From: an uncultured Gammaproteobacteria bacterium
Lineage (GTDB): Bacteria; Pseudomonadota; Gammaproteobacteria; Arenicellales; JAANXG01
NCBI GenBank assembly: GCA_947258975.1
Contig: CAMYKK010000032.1
Coordinates: 1 to 42,554 of the forward strand
Length of the DNA: 42,554 nt
Reading direction: 5' to 3'
How positions within the stretch are numbered: position 1 is the first letter of the stretch; the number at the start of each line of letters is the position of its first letter. A program made the translations under genes and the position numbers. The notes below the pieces were generated by a model. It searched no databases. It worked only from the letters and a program-made list of their open reading frames with translations, and had not been told where the DNA came from. Shown here piece after piece: positions 33,626 through 42,284 of the stretch.

Positions 33626-34999
33626 ATGACCCCCGCTTTCGTTATTGAGGAATGTGATTTCACTCCGGGCCTGGATCGACTATGCCAGCTTGATCCCAAG
33701 CGTTATCCATTTCTTCTGCAAAGCGTGCATCCCACCGGTGCAAGCAATCGCTACGACATCTTGTTCGCATTTCCGGGAACACGTCTGATCCTGGGACAGG
33801 ATCTGATCACCTATTTGGATGGATCGCCCCAGGATACTCCTGATTTTCTTACCTGCCTCGATCGTATTTGGTCCGCCGAACATCATGCCAACACGGTGGA
33901 CATTGAAGTCCCGTTTGTCGGCGGTTGGTTCGTATTTCTCGGTTACGAGCTGGCGTATCAAATCGAACCGCGTCTTCGGGGTGCGGCATCTCACGCCACG
34001 GCGACCGGATTGCCGATTGCCGCCATGGTCAGAATCCCTATGGCGCTAGTCAATGATCATCAGACGTTACAGACATTCCTGGTCTGTGAGCGTGGGTCCG
34101 AGGGACTTCTGGGTGATGTAAAGAACGACCTGAAACAGATACGTAACGTGGCCCACGCGCAGGTATTCTGCCGTGCTCATGCTATTGAGGAAGATGATGC
34201 CGCACGGTATATGGACAGCATCGAGCGGATCAAGCGGTATATTCACGCCGGCGATGTATTTCAAGTCAATATTTCACGCGCGTGGCGCGCGCGCATCAGG
34301 CAAGACATCACGCCGGTTGATATTTACCGTGGCTTGTGCGAGACGAATCCCGCACCATTTGCCGGATTGATGCAGTGGCAAGCCGCTAACGCGGTGCTGT
34401 CCTCTTCTCCGGAACGATTGATACAAACGACCGGCAGCCGGGTGCGCACGCGGCCGATCGCCGGCACCCATCCACGCGGTAAGAAACATAGTGATGATAT
34501 CGATCAAGCGCGTAAGCTCCTGCATAATCCCAAAGAGCGTGCGGAGCACGTCATGCTCATTGACCTGGAGAGAAACGATTTGGGCCGCGTATGCGAAGTC
34601 GGCTCGGTCGAGGTATCGGAGTTTATGACGATCGAGAGTTACCGCCACGTGCATCATATTGTTTCCGAAGTGCGCGGCCGACTCAAAGAAGGCACGTCGC
34701 CGGGGCAGGTGATACGGGCCGTCTTCCCCGGGGGCACGATTACAGGCTGCCCAAAGGTGCGCTGCATGGAAATCATTCAGGACCTGGAGCAGGGAGTCCG
34801 TGGCGCATACACGGGTGCCATGGGTTACCTCAACCGCAATGGCGACATGGACTTGAATATTCTGATCCGCACCATGTCATGGCGCCCCGGTGAGATCGAT
34901 CTGCGCGCCGGCGCGGGGATCGTCGCTGATTCACAGCCGCAGCGGGAGCTTGCAGAGACCCGCAGTAAGGCAGAAGGTATGTTGCGCGCCCTCGGTTGA
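33626..34999 (+). CDS. pabB: Aminodeoxychorismate synthase component I (PabB)
   Basis: Chorismate-binding subunit that, with a glutamine amidotransferase, makes 4-amino-4-deoxychorismate for folate. About 457 residues. TrpE/PabB motifs: ERIKRYIHAGDVFQVNISRA, LSSSPERLI, a PIAGTHPRG loop near 278, HVMLIDLERNDLGRV and the GGTITGCPKVRCMEII C-terminal motif. Most described PabB proteins have lysine in this loop (PIKGT); here it is alanine as in TrpE. Context next to pabC supports PabB rather than anthranilate synthase. A GTG at 33587 overlapping the fabF stop is an alternative start; ATG 33626 gives the usual length. Confidence 0.85.
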   Translation: MTPAFVIEECDFTPGLDRLCQLDPKRYPFLLQSVHPTGASNRYDILFAFPGTRLILGQDLITYLDGSPQDTPDFLTCLDRIWSAEHHANTVDIEVPFVGGWFVFLGYELAYQIEPRLRGAASHATATGLPIAAMVRIPMALVNDHQTLQTFLVCERGSEGLLGDVKNDLKQIRNVAHAQVFCRAHAIEEDDAARYMDSIERIKRYIHAGDVFQVNISRAWRARIRQDITPVDIYRGLCETNPAPFAGLMQWQAANAVLSSSPERLIQTTGSRVRTRPIAGTHPRGKKHSDDIDQARKLLHNPKERAEHVMLIDLERNDLGRVCEVGSVEVSEFMTIESYRHVHHIVSEVRGRLKEGTSPGQVIRAVFPGGTITGCPKVRCMEIIQDLEQGVRGAYTGAMGYLNRNGDMDLNILIRTMSWRPGEIDLRAGAGIVADSQPQRELAETRSKAEGMLRALG

Positions 35000-35006
35000 T
35001 TCGGCA

Positions 35007-35840
35007 ATGCTTGGCGCACACTGGATAAACGGTGAACCGGCAGATTGCCTCACGATCGCCGATCGGGGGCTTCACTATGGCGACGGCGTGTTCGAGACCA
35101 TAGCCATCCACCACGGCCACCCGCTGTTGCTGGATGCCCACCTGGACCGGATGCGAACCGGCTGTGAGCAACTCCGCTTCGATGCGCGTCTCGATCTGTC
35201 GAGCATCCGCCGACAGGCTAAGGAGTCGGCCAGAGCAGTCAATAAAGGCGTGATGAAAATCATCATCACCCGGGGCGCGGGCGCCCGGGGTTACCGATAT
35301 GCAGCAGGAAAGTCACCAACCTGTATCATTGGCTTATACCCGTGGCCGGAGTTTCCAAATTCCCGCCATATCGAGGGGGTCGATGTTTGTGTGTGTGCGT
35401 CGCGGCTGGGTCATCAACCGCTGCTGTCGGGAATCAAACACCTAAACCGTTTGGAGCAGGTCATGGCTCGGGGTGAGTGGACAGACGAGTATGAAGAGGG
35501 ACTGATGCTGGACCAAGAGGGATGCGTTGTCGCGGGCACGATGAGCAATATTTTTCTGCTGTTGGCAGACACTTTGGTGACGCCGATGATAGACCGGTGT
35601 GGGGTCCGGGGGGTTGTGCGCCACCAAGTTCTGCGTATGGCTCTGGAATTTGGTATAGAGGTCAATGAACGCCGTGTCCGGAGCGACGAGATGTTTCAGG
35701 CGCAGGAGGTGTTTTTGACCAACAGCGTAATCGGCATTTGGCCAATCAAGAATCTCCAGCGACACCGATTCAGCGTTGGACCGATTACCAAACGACTACG
35801 GGAAGCAATGCGTGAGACACATTTGGCGATCATTGCTTAG
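35007..35840 (+). CDS. pabC: Aminodeoxychorismate lyase (PabC)
   Basis: PLP enzyme of fold type IV that releases pyruvate from aminodeoxychorismate to form p-aminobenzoate. 277 residues (E. coli 269). Opening MLGAHWINGEPADCLTIADR and GDGVFETI, PLP lysine in SGIKHLNRLEQVMAR near 145, and GTMSNIFLL. ATG at 35007, 7 bp after pabB. It overlaps mltG by 29 bp. Confidence 0.92.
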   Translation: MLGAHWINGEPADCLTIADRGLHYGDGVFETIAIHHGHPLLLDAHLDRMRTGCEQLRFDARLDLSSIRRQAKESARAVNKGVMKIIITRGAGARGYRYAAGKSPTCIIGLYPWPEFPNSRHIEGVDVCVCASRLGHQPLLSGIKHLNRLEQVMARGEWTDEYEEGLMLDQEGCVVAGTMSNIFLLLADTLVTPMIDRCGVRGVVRHQVLRMALEFGIEVNERRVRSDEMFQAQEVFLTNSVIGIWPIKNLQRHRFSVGPITKRLREAMRETHLAIIA

Positions 35841-36855
35841 CGCTGTTTCAGTCGCCCTGCTGGCAGTGGCGGTGACAATCATCGCTTATGGCTACTGGGC
35901 CGGTACGCGCCCGCTGGATCCCGGTGCACAACCCTATGTGATTACGCCAGGGAGCGGTGTCGTGCAACTTGTGCGACAACTCGTAGACCGAGGCGTACTC
36001 GATGAACCCTATACGCTCATCGCATGGGCTTACGCCAAAGGATATACGCGCAACATCAAGGCGGGCGAATACCGCTTCGATGCCGGCAGCAGTTTGCATG
36101 AGATTCTGCGTCAAACTGTGGACGGGAAGGTCATCCAATACGAGATAACATTCATCGAAGGGTGGACATTCAGAGAAATCGTGACTGCGCTGCGGTCCAC
36201 GCCCGGGCTTCAACAGACGTTGGCCGGCAAGGACCATCAGCAGATCATGGCATTGGTTGCGGGGTCCCCGCAGCATTTTGAAGGCCGCCTCTATCCCGAC
36301 ACCTATTTTTATTCCGCGGTCACCAGTGATCTGGATATATTGCGCCAGGCTTATCGGCGCATGCAGGCGCGTCTCGCGCAGGAATGGGATAACCGCCCGG
36401 CCGATACGCCACTGCGTTCCTCGAGCGAGGCACTCGTGCTGGCCTCGATCATTGAGAAGGAGACCGGCAGACCCGAGGAGCGCAAGTTGATTTCGGCGGT
36501 GTTTCATAATCGATTGAAACGAGGTATGCGCCTGCAAACGGACCCCACGGTGATTTACGGGCTGGGGGAAGATTTCGACGGTAATCTGACCCGCGAGCAC
36601 TTGCGGACCCGGACCCCGTACAATACCTATGTCCATAAAGGTTTGCCGCCGACACCGATCGCGATGCCCGGCGGCGACGCGATCCATGCAGCGCTGCACC
36701 CGGCGGGGACGACGGTGCTGTATTTCGTTGCCCGCGGCGATGGCAGTCATGAGTTTTCGGCGACACTCGAGGCGCATAATCGCGCCGTGCTGCAATATCA
36801 ACTGGGTGGCAAAGCGACGACGCAGTCAACTTTGCCGGTAACCAAGAGGAATTGA
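35812..36855 (+). CDS. mltG: Endolytic murein transglycosylase MltG
   Basis: Inner-membrane lytic transglycosylase that cuts nascent peptidoglycan glycan strands and is thought to end chain growth. 347 residues (E. coli YceG 340). One N-terminal membrane helix (LLSAVSVALLAVAVTIIAYGYW), a LysM-like part, and the YceG domain with catalytic glutamate in LASIIEKETGRPEE near 217, QTDPTVIYGL and PYNTYVHKGLPPTPI. GTG at 35812 with GGAAG at proper spacing is preferred over the longer frame from 35776. Confidence 0.93.
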   Translation: MRHIWRSLLSAVSVALLAVAVTIIAYGYWAGTRPLDPGAQPYVITPGSGVVQLVRQLVDRGVLDEPYTLIAWAYAKGYTRNIKAGEYRFDAGSSLHEILRQTVDGKVIQYEITFIEGWTFREIVTALRSTPGLQQTLAGKDHQQIMALVAGSPQHFEGRLYPDTYFYSAVTSDLDILRQAYRRMQARLAQEWDNRPADTPLRSSSEALVLASIIEKETGRPEERKLISAVFHNRLKRGMRLQTDPTVIYGLGEDFDGNLTREHLRTRTPYNTYVHKGLPPTPIAMPGGDAIHAALHPAGTTVLYFVARGDGSHEFSATLEAHNRAVLQYQLGGKATTQSTLPVTKRN

Positions 36856-36858
36856 TTC

Positions 36859-37506
36859 ATGACACATTCGCCCCGCGGGCGATTTATCACCGTGGAAGGG
36901 CAGGATGGCGCCGGGAAGACTACCAACCTGTCCGTGATTCGCGACACCCTCGAGCAATCAAGCATCCAAGTCGTGCAAACCCGCGAACCGGGTGGGACGC
37001 CTTGTGGCGAAGCGTTGCGTGAATTAGTGTTGAACCGCCGTGATTTGGACATTGCCCCCACCACGGAACTGTTGACGATCTTCGCCGCCCGTGCCCAACA
37101 CATTCTTCAAGTCATCGAGCCTGCATTGAAGTCCGGCAGGTGGGTGTTGTGCGATCGATTCACCGACGCCACCTACGCATATCAAGGCGGCGGCAGGGGG
37201 ATTTCGCTGGATACCATCGCAGTGCTTGAAGCCATGGTGCAGGGAACATTACAACCGGATCTCACCTTGTTGTTTGATGTTGATATTGATACCGGCGACG
37301 CCCGCGCCCGGCAGCGAAGTGAAGCCGATCGCTTTGAATCAGAACAACACGCGTTCAAACGAGCTGTGCGGGCGCAGTACCTGGCGCTTGCGCAGCGAAA
37401 TCCGCAGCGCATCAAGGTGATCGATGCTGCGCAGCCGCTTGAACAAGTGGTCCACGCGGTGCGGTCGCAAGTAAAAGCGTTCTTGGGGACGGTTGTCGAT
37501 GAGTGA
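36859..37506 (+). CDS. tmk: Thymidylate kinase
   Basis: Phosphorylates dTMP to dTDP. 215 residues. P-loop EGQDGAGKTTN at about 13-23, REPGGT, the DR motif CDRFTDATYAYQGGGRG and a LID region with RARQRSEADRFE. It starts 3 bp after mltG and overlaps holB by 8 bp. Confidence 0.95.
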   Translation: MTHSPRGRFITVEGQDGAGKTTNLSVIRDTLEQSSIQVVQTREPGGTPCGEALRELVLNRRDLDIAPTTELLTIFAARAQHILQVIEPALKSGRWVLCDRFTDATYAYQGGGRGISLDTIAVLEAMVQGTLQPDLTLLFDVDIDTGDARARQRSEADRFESEQHAFKRAVRAQYLALAQRNPQRIKVIDAAQPLEQVVHAVRSQVKAFLGTVVDE

Positions 37507-38536
37507 TTCGATTCACCCCTGGAATCGCGCGCTGTGGAAAACCTTGACGCAGCAGCGTGAACGAACGGCGCACGCGTGGTTGTTCAAGGGCCCCCAGGGT
37601 GTGGGTAAAACCACCACTGCGATCCAATTTGCGCTGCATCTTCTTGCCGAGGATGTTGCCGATAGGGCCAAGGTTCGGGGCTTATTTGCCGCCGGATCAC
37701 ACCCGGATTTTCACGTGGTGATGCCCGAGCAATACGTAGACGGAAGCGGGCTCCTGGAGGGATATGCGGTGCGTTACGTCAGCGCGGGCAGGGGAAAACC
37801 AAAGTCCGTAATCAGCGTTGACCAGATACGGCAACTGATCGAGCGTGTCAGTACCCGCGCGCATACCGGGGCAAACAAATGCGTGATTATTTCACCGGCG
37901 GATCGTATGAATGCCAATTCTGCTAATGCCCTGCTCAAGGTATTGGAGGAGCCCCCTGCGCGAACCCTTATCCTGCTCATCAGCGCCATGCCTCACCAGC
38001 TGCCCGCCACGATAATCAGCCGTTGCGGTCCGGTGGATATGCGGGAACCGGACAAAAATACCGCACGGATGTGGCTGCTGAGCGAGGGATTACCGGAATC
38101 CGAAGTGGACTTATTGCTCGCGCTGGCCGGCGGCGCGCCGTTGCGCGCAAAGCGGCTCCATGAGACCGGCTTTATGGAACATAGGCGTGAATGGTTAAGC
38201 GATGTGCTACAGTTGATGGGAGCCCATCAAGACCCTGTGGAGGTGGCCGCCAGATGGAACCGATCCGATGCGCCCATGGCGATGGACTGGCTGCATCGCT
38301 TGGTGGTGGATTTGGCCCGCGTCATTTATTGTGAGCACCCTGAAAACTTGTTTAACCCGGATGTGCGAAGGCGCTTGCAAGAGCTAAGAAAACGCATTAA
38401 CGTCACCGCCCTATTCGATCTGTGCGATCGGCTCGGCCACGGACAACAACTCCTTGATTCTCCGGTCGATCAGCATCTGATTATCGAAGATGTGCTGATT
38501 CGTCTCGGCAGGCTTGGCGCGAATCCACGACAGTAG
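37499..38536 (+). CDS. holB: DNA polymerase III subunit delta'
   Basis: Clamp-loader subunit. 345 residues. P-loop GPQGVGKTTT at 31-40, the NANSANALLKVLEEPP motif and the SRC-like IISRCGPVDM. Zinc cysteines of the classical N-terminal module are not evident, which is also the case in some other HolB proteins. ATG at 37499 overlaps the tmk end. Followed 2 bp later by pilZ. Confidence 0.92.
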   Translation: MSDSIHPWNRALWKTLTQQRERTAHAWLFKGPQGVGKTTTAIQFALHLLAEDVADRAKVRGLFAAGSHPDFHVVMPEQYVDGSGLLEGYAVRYVSAGRGKPKSVISVDQIRQLIERVSTRAHTGANKCVIISPADRMNANSANALLKVLEEPPARTLILLISAMPHQLPATIISRCGPVDMREPDKNTARMWLLSEGLPESEVDLLLALAGGAPLRAKRLHETGFMEHRREWLSDVLQLMGAHQDPVEVAARWNRSDAPMAMDWLHRLVVDLARVIYCEHPENLFNPDVRRRLQELRKRINVTALFDLCDRLGHGQQLLDSPVDQHLIIEDVLIRLGRLGANPRQ

Positions 38537-38538
38537 AC

Positions 38539-38928
38539 ATGGCTGACGATAAAACAAGCATTACCGTTGACAGCACCAATGGCGATGGCGGGCCGCGGCC
38601 TACCGTGTTGTCATTGACGATAAAAGACAAGAGCGCCTTGTATGCCGCCTACATGCCGTATCTGAAAGGTGGTGGGCTGTTTATTCCCAGCAATAAACAA
38701 TACAAGTTGGGTGAGGAGGTGTTCATGCTCCTAACCCTGCTGGAAGAAAAGGAAAAGATCCCCGTCGCGGGTCACGTGGTCTGGCTTACGCCTATCGGTG
38801 CGCAGGGTAACCGGGCAGCGGGCGTAGGTATTCAGTTCAGTCAAAAGGACTCGGGTGTGGCACGTACCAAGATCGAGGCCATGCTCGGCGGTGCCCTCAA
38901 GTCGGATCGACCCACTCACACGATGTAG
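38539..38928 (+). CDS. pilZ: PilZ-domain protein, type IV pilus PilZ type
   Basis: 129 residues, single PilZ domain. In Pseudomonas and Xanthomonas the gene between holB and tatD encodes PilZ needed for type IV pilus assembly via FimX/PilB. The c-di-GMP-binding RxxxR is absent before the domain and the D/NxSxxG motif is reduced to KGGGLFI, as in that PilZ class, so binding of c-di-GMP is not expected. Other landmarks: GEEVFMLLTLLEE, VAGHVVWLTP and GVGIQFSQKD. It implies type IV pili in this organism. Confidence 0.88.
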   Translation: MADDKTSITVDSTNGDGGPRPTVLSLTIKDKSALYAAYMPYLKGGGLFIPSNKQYKLGEEVFMLLTLLEEKEKIPVAGHVVWLTPIGAQGNRAAGVGIQFSQKDSGVARTKIEAMLGGALKSDRPTHTM

Positions 38929-39002
38929 CGGGCCTTGGCGATCTGACCGGGCGGTAGGCACGTGATGCGGACACACGTTTATGGTTTTTTAGGTCGCGGC
39001 GT

Positions 39003-39027
39003 TCGCGGCTTCAAGCCGCTCCCACAG
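39003..39027 (-). repeat. REP-like palindrome (GCGGCT-TCA-AGCCGC)
   Basis: GCGGCT (39005-39010) and AGCCGC (39014-39019) form a tight hairpin followed by TCCCAC. Its reverse, GTGGGAGCGGCTTGAAGCCG, resembles the very common 'GGGAGCGGCTT(T)AGCCGCGA' element of Pseudomonas, Xanthomonas and relatives. It is a different family from R1-R7. It lies between pilZ and the inserted hydrolase gene. Confidence 0.6.
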
Positions 39028-39104
39028 CGATTGCTAGTATCCATTTTCGCCGCCTTGGCGCAATGGCAGGCTGGATGTCGACGATATTGAAAGGCGGTGA
39101 CGCA

Positions 39105-39170
39105 ATGGCCGTTACTGGCTTCAAGTTCCGTCAGGGGCGGATTCCGATGTTCAGATCGCTGGTGCCCTAA
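39105..39170 (+). CDS. Possible 21-residue leader peptide upstream of the hydrolase
   Basis: ATG at 39105 preceded by AAAGGCGG with good spacing; 21 codons, then TAA whose last base is the first base of the hydrolase ATG (TAATG at 39168-39172). This is the layout of translational coupling. It could instead be the degraded N terminus of a former gene. No family recognised. Confidence 0.3.
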   Translation: MAVTGFKFRQGRIPMFRSLVP

Positions 39171-40162
39171 TGATGACGAAGGCTGCCGCCTGGATCGCTG
39201 CGATGGCGGGTGTTGTCGTCGCTGCGATGCCGATCATCAAGATGAGCAGTTCCACTCAAAAGTTTCTTTATCGGCTGAAGATAAAGAGGGATTACGAGAG
39301 GCATTCTCTACATCCGGAGGATTTCAAGATAACTGATGGGGCAGGTTCCGAAACCATCGTCTATTTCGACTCGAAGTCCCCACGTTCCCAGAGGCGGCCC
39401 GGCGCACCGATTCTGCTCCTTCACGGCTTCACCGCCGATAAAGAGACTTGGTTGGAAATGGTTGGTCTCCTCTGTGAGGACCATCGCGTCATCGCGCTCG
39501 ACTTGGCCGGACACGGAAACAGCTCGGATGCCGCCGACGGGGACTACGGCCGCGTCCGGCAGACCGAGCGCGCCCACCGGCTGTCTGCAGAGCTCGAGCT
39601 CGAGCGGTTTCATGTCCTCGGCCACTCCATGGGCGGCGCCGTTGCCATCACCTTCGCGATCAAGTACGCGGATGACGTGCTATCGCTTGGTCTCATTGCG
39701 CCCGCGGGTCTGAAGGATGTGCACACTGCTGAGTTTCACCGCCACCTAGACGCCGCCATTAATCCACTAATTGTCACGAACGAGTGGACCGCCAGCGATA
39801 AAATTCGTTTTGTCACCAACGGTCCCCGCTGGTTTCATTTCGCGGTGTGGCTCTTCGATGGGTACTTGACCCAACTGGGTCGGGAGCGCGCGCGGCTCTA
39901 TAAGGTGATCTTCCAGCAACTCAATGCGGAAACGCCACTCACCGACGAGGATCTGCAGCACATTAACCAGCCGACTTTCATTCTGTGGGGCACCGCAGAC
40001 CGCGTTCTCAGGCCGGAGCAGGCACACATCTACGCCGATCGCATCCCTGGCTTACGCGCGCTGAAGACGTGGAAAGGAGCTGGTCACGCGCTGATTGTCG
40101 AGAGGCCGCGCGAAACTGCAAAGACCTACCTGGAATTCCTGGCAGGCCTTACCGCGCCCTGA
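39170..40162 (+). CDS. Alpha/beta-fold hydrolase (lipase/esterase-like)
   Basis: 330 residues. N-terminal membrane anchor or signal (AAWIAAMAGVVVAAMPIIKM), then an alpha/beta hydrolase core: oxyanion LLLHGFTADKETW, nucleophile elbow GHSMGGA with serine near 153, acid in ILWGTADRVL, and histidine in GAGHALIVERP. Similar to bacterial lipases and esterases of the Moraxella lipase-3 type; the substrate is unknown. It sits between pilZ and tatD, which are adjacent in relatives, with a REP-like element upstream, so it is probably an insertion; codon use also seems slightly different. Start at the first of two consecutive ATGs. Confidence 0.85.
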   Translation: MMTKAAAWIAAMAGVVVAAMPIIKMSSSTQKFLYRLKIKRDYERHSLHPEDFKITDGAGSETIVYFDSKSPRSQRRPGAPILLLHGFTADKETWLEMVGLLCEDHRVIALDLAGHGNSSDAADGDYGRVRQTERAHRLSAELELERFHVLGHSMGGAVAITFAIKYADDVLSLGLIAPAGLKDVHTAEFHRHLDAAINPLIVTNEWTASDKIRFVTNGPRWFHFAVWLFDGYLTQLGRERARLYKVIFQQLNAETPLTDEDLQHINQPTFILWGTADRVLRPEQAHIYADRIPGLRALKTWKGAGHALIVERPRETAKTYLEFLAGLTAP

Positions 40163-40228
40163 AAGCGGCGGACCACCTCGAAAGCGTGCTAGTGCATTTT
40201 TGCGGCCTAATGAGCGAAAATATCCAAT

Positions 40229-41029
40229 ATGGAACTTGTTGATTCTCATTGTCACATCAACTTCGAGCCCTTGGGATCGCGGCTGCCGATGGTGCTCGAT
40301 CACGCTCGCCGGAATAATGTTGCGTACATGCTTTGTGTGTCCGTCAACATGGAAGACTTTCCGCAAGTCCACCGGCTAGCGCAGCAGCATGAACATATCT
40401 TTGCCTCGGTGGGGGTGCACCCCAACGAGAAAGAGGGCGCCGACCCGGATGTGGAGGCACTGATTACGCTGGCCCGGGATAGCGCCATTGTCGCCATCGG
40501 TGAAACCGGGCTGGATTATTTCCGCAGTCAGGGACAGCTGGACTGGCAGCGCGAGCGCTTCGGGCGGCACATCGAAGCCGCAAAACAGGCTGGCAAACCG
40601 TTAATTGTGCATTCCCGCGATGCAGCGGCCGACACCATGGCGCTGTTACGTGGTCATCACGCCCACCAGGTCGGCGGCGTGATGCATTGTTTTACCGGCG
40701 ACTGGGAGGTTGCCAAACAAGCCCTGGATCTGGGGTTCTATCTGTCGTTTTCGGGCATTGTCACCTTCAACAGTGCCACGGCAATCCAAGACGTAGCGCG
40801 TAAAGCGCCGCTGGACCGCATCATGGTGGAGACCGATTGCCCCTATCTCGCGCCGGTACCACACCGGGGAAAGACCAACGAACCGGCCTTCGTTCGCCAT
40901 ACCGCGGAATTCGTCGCGCGGTTACGCGATATGGACCTCCTGGCGCTGGCTGCGGCCACCACCGACAACTTCTTCACGCTGTTTCCCCACGCGCACCGCG
41001 TCGTATCCAAAACTCAGATTGGCGCCTGA
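40229..41029 (+). CDS. tatD: TatD-family metal-dependent deoxyribonuclease (YcfH)
   Basis: 266-residue metallohydrolase with TIM-barrel fold. Metal ligands: HxH as SHCHIN at 7-9, glutamate in IGETGLDYFR, histidine in IVHSRDA, histidine in GGVMHCFTGDW and aspartate in VETDCPYLAP. Position after holB and pilZ identifies it as the YcfH-type member. It acts as a 3'-5' DNase in relatives; the in vivo role is not certain. Confidence 0.92.
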   Translation: MELVDSHCHINFEPLGSRLPMVLDHARRNNVAYMLCVSVNMEDFPQVHRLAQQHEHIFASVGVHPNEKEGADPDVEALITLARDSAIVAIGETGLDYFRSQGQLDWQRERFGRHIEAAKQAGKPLIVHSRDAAADTMALLRGHHAHQVGGVMHCFTGDWEVAKQALDLGFYLSFSGIVTFNSATAIQDVARKAPLDRIMVETDCPYLAPVPHRGKTNEPAFVRHTAEFVARLRDMDLLALAAATTDNFFTLFPHAHRVVSKTQIGA

Positions 41030-41089
41030 TGCCTTGGTCGATCCGGGCTGGGGGCATGACAGGCGTGGTGTTTGCGCGCCCGGCCGATA

Positions 41090-41117
41090 TTGCAAATTTG
41101 CGTAATATTGCTATAAT
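41090..41117 (+). promoter_or_regulatory. Promoter and possible operator of the RES-Xre module
   Basis: TTGCAA (41090-41095) and TATAAT (41112-41117), 16 bp apart. GCAAATTTGC is a perfect palindrome over the -35 and further TTGC/GCAA pairs repeat around the -10 (TATTGC, TGCAAGATTGCA). These are candidate binding sites for autoregulation by the Xre antitoxin. An ATG at 41118 directly after the -10 cannot be used from this promoter. Confidence 0.7.
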
Positions 41118-41147
41118 ATGCAAGATTGCATAGTTGAGAGTGCCTCG

Positions 41148-41552
41148 ATGGCATTGCACGCAAGCGAACTAGACACCCCGATTGCTTTTACCGCGGCGCA
41201 CGAACATCCCGCGATGGGGGGGTTCTTTCGCATCATGGCGTTGTGGCGGGCGACTAATGCCCAGATGCAAAAGATACTGGGATCGCCGCCCGTGCGCACC
41301 TTTTATCAATGGAAATCGGGCCGTGTGAAGCGGGTGCCCGAAGATACCCTGCGCCGGATAGGATACGTCGCCGGTGTATACAAGTCCCTGCAGATTCTTT
41401 ACTCGGACCCGGCTCAAGCGGACGGTTGGGTTAACCAAGCTAATGATTATTTTGCAGGACAGACACCGCTCCAGCGCATGGCAGCGGGCGATGTCACGGA
41501 CTTAGCCGCGGTCCGTATCTACGTCGATGCCGCCCGCGCGCCCTGGTCCTGA
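41148..41552 (+). CDS. Xre/MbcA/ParS-type antitoxin
   Basis: 134 residues. DUF2384 family antitoxin: N-terminal HTH-like part (FFRIMALWRATNAQMQKILGSPPVRTFYQWKSGRVKRVPEDTLRRI) and C-terminal toxin-binding part with LYSDPAQADGWVNQANDYFAGQTPLQRMAAGD. It neutralises the RES toxin and probably represses the operon. ATG at 41148 is chosen because it follows GAGAG and lies about 24 nt after the predicted transcription start. It overlaps the toxin gene by 26 bp, the usual antitoxin-first order. Confidence 0.9.
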   Translation: MALHASELDTPIAFTAAHEHPAMGGFFRIMALWRATNAQMQKILGSPPVRTFYQWKSGRVKRVPEDTLRRIGYVAGVYKSLQILYSDPAQADGWVNQANDYFAGQTPLQRMAAGDVTDLAAVRIYVDAARAPWS

Positions 41553-42252
41553 TCCGGCAACGCGCCGTGTCCGTTGGAAGCGCGCGACCCGTATCATTGC
41601 CACCCGCTATCCGCCGATCAATCTCTACGAGCGTGTGTCGAACGACCCCGCGGTCTGGGATGCCTTGATCGCACTCGAGCAACGGGTCAATCCACGCATT
41701 CGCGACGAGGTGGGCGAGATCCATCTGGTCCCGCCGGAGCAGCGGGTAAGCGGACCGGGTGCGAGTTACGTCATGGCTGCTTTCACCCATCCCAATCCGA
41801 AGGGTTCGCGGTTCAGTGCTGGATCCTATGGCGTGTACTACGCCGCCAAAGCATTCGCAACGGCGTTGCGTGAGACCGTTCACCATTTCGGGCGCTTTGC
41901 GCACGACAGTCACGACGCGCCACGCTACGAGGACATGCGTGTCTTGCTAGGCCCCGTTGACACCCTCTTGCATGACGTTTCCAGTCTCTTCGCAGCACGG
42001 CAAAAACAAATTCTCGATCCGAATTCCTATGCGGCAAGCCAACCGTTTGCAGCGGCGTTACGCGGTCGAGACAGCCACGGCCTTGTCTATCGAAGCGTCC
42101 GCCATCCCGGCGGGGAGTGTGTGGCGGCTTTCCGGCCCACGGCGGTCGGCCGTCCCACGACCGGCAAGCTGCTCCAATACCATTGGGATGGTATCCGCGT
42201 GCAACGCTATTTTGACTATGCGCTTGGCAAATGGGTGTATTTGACGCGGTAG
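41527..42252 (+). CDS. RES-domain toxin (NAD+-degrading family)
   Basis: 241 residues. RES family toxins break down NAD+ and stop growth. Visible motifs: YERVSNDPAVWD near the start, the GSRFSAGSYGVYYAAKAFATALRET core that has conserved R, Y and E, and the YRSVRHPGGECVAAF block holding the S and the end of the fold. The length is normal for RES toxins. It overlaps the Xre antitoxin gene by 26 bp. The first 20 residues are basic and poorly conserved, so a later start is possible. Confidence 0.9.
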   Translation: MPPARPGPDPATRRVRWKRATRIIATRYPPINLYERVSNDPAVWDALIALEQRVNPRIRDEVGEIHLVPPEQRVSGPGASYVMAAFTHPNPKGSRFSAGSYGVYYAAKAFATALRETVHHFGRFAHDSHDAPRYEDMRVLLGPVDTLLHDVSSLFAARQKQILDPNSYAASQPFAAALRGRDSHGLVYRSVRHPGGECVAAFRPTAVGRPTTGKLLQYHWDGIRVQRYFDYALGKWVYLTR

Positions 42253-42284
42253 TAGGCGTTTTGAGGAAACCATCTCTGCGAACT

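Noticed and set aside
39140-39172. CAGATCGCTGGTGCCCTAATG as another copy of the R repeat end before the hydrolase start
   Set aside because: Only about ten bases resemble CCGGGATCCTTGGTGCCC and the typical CCGGG and GAGAAATG parts are absent, so the match may be chance.
39097-39336. 79-residue cysteine-rich frame before the hydrolase
   Set aside because: It overlaps the hydrolase N terminus in another frame, and its cysteine-rich peptide looks like an artefact of frame shift.
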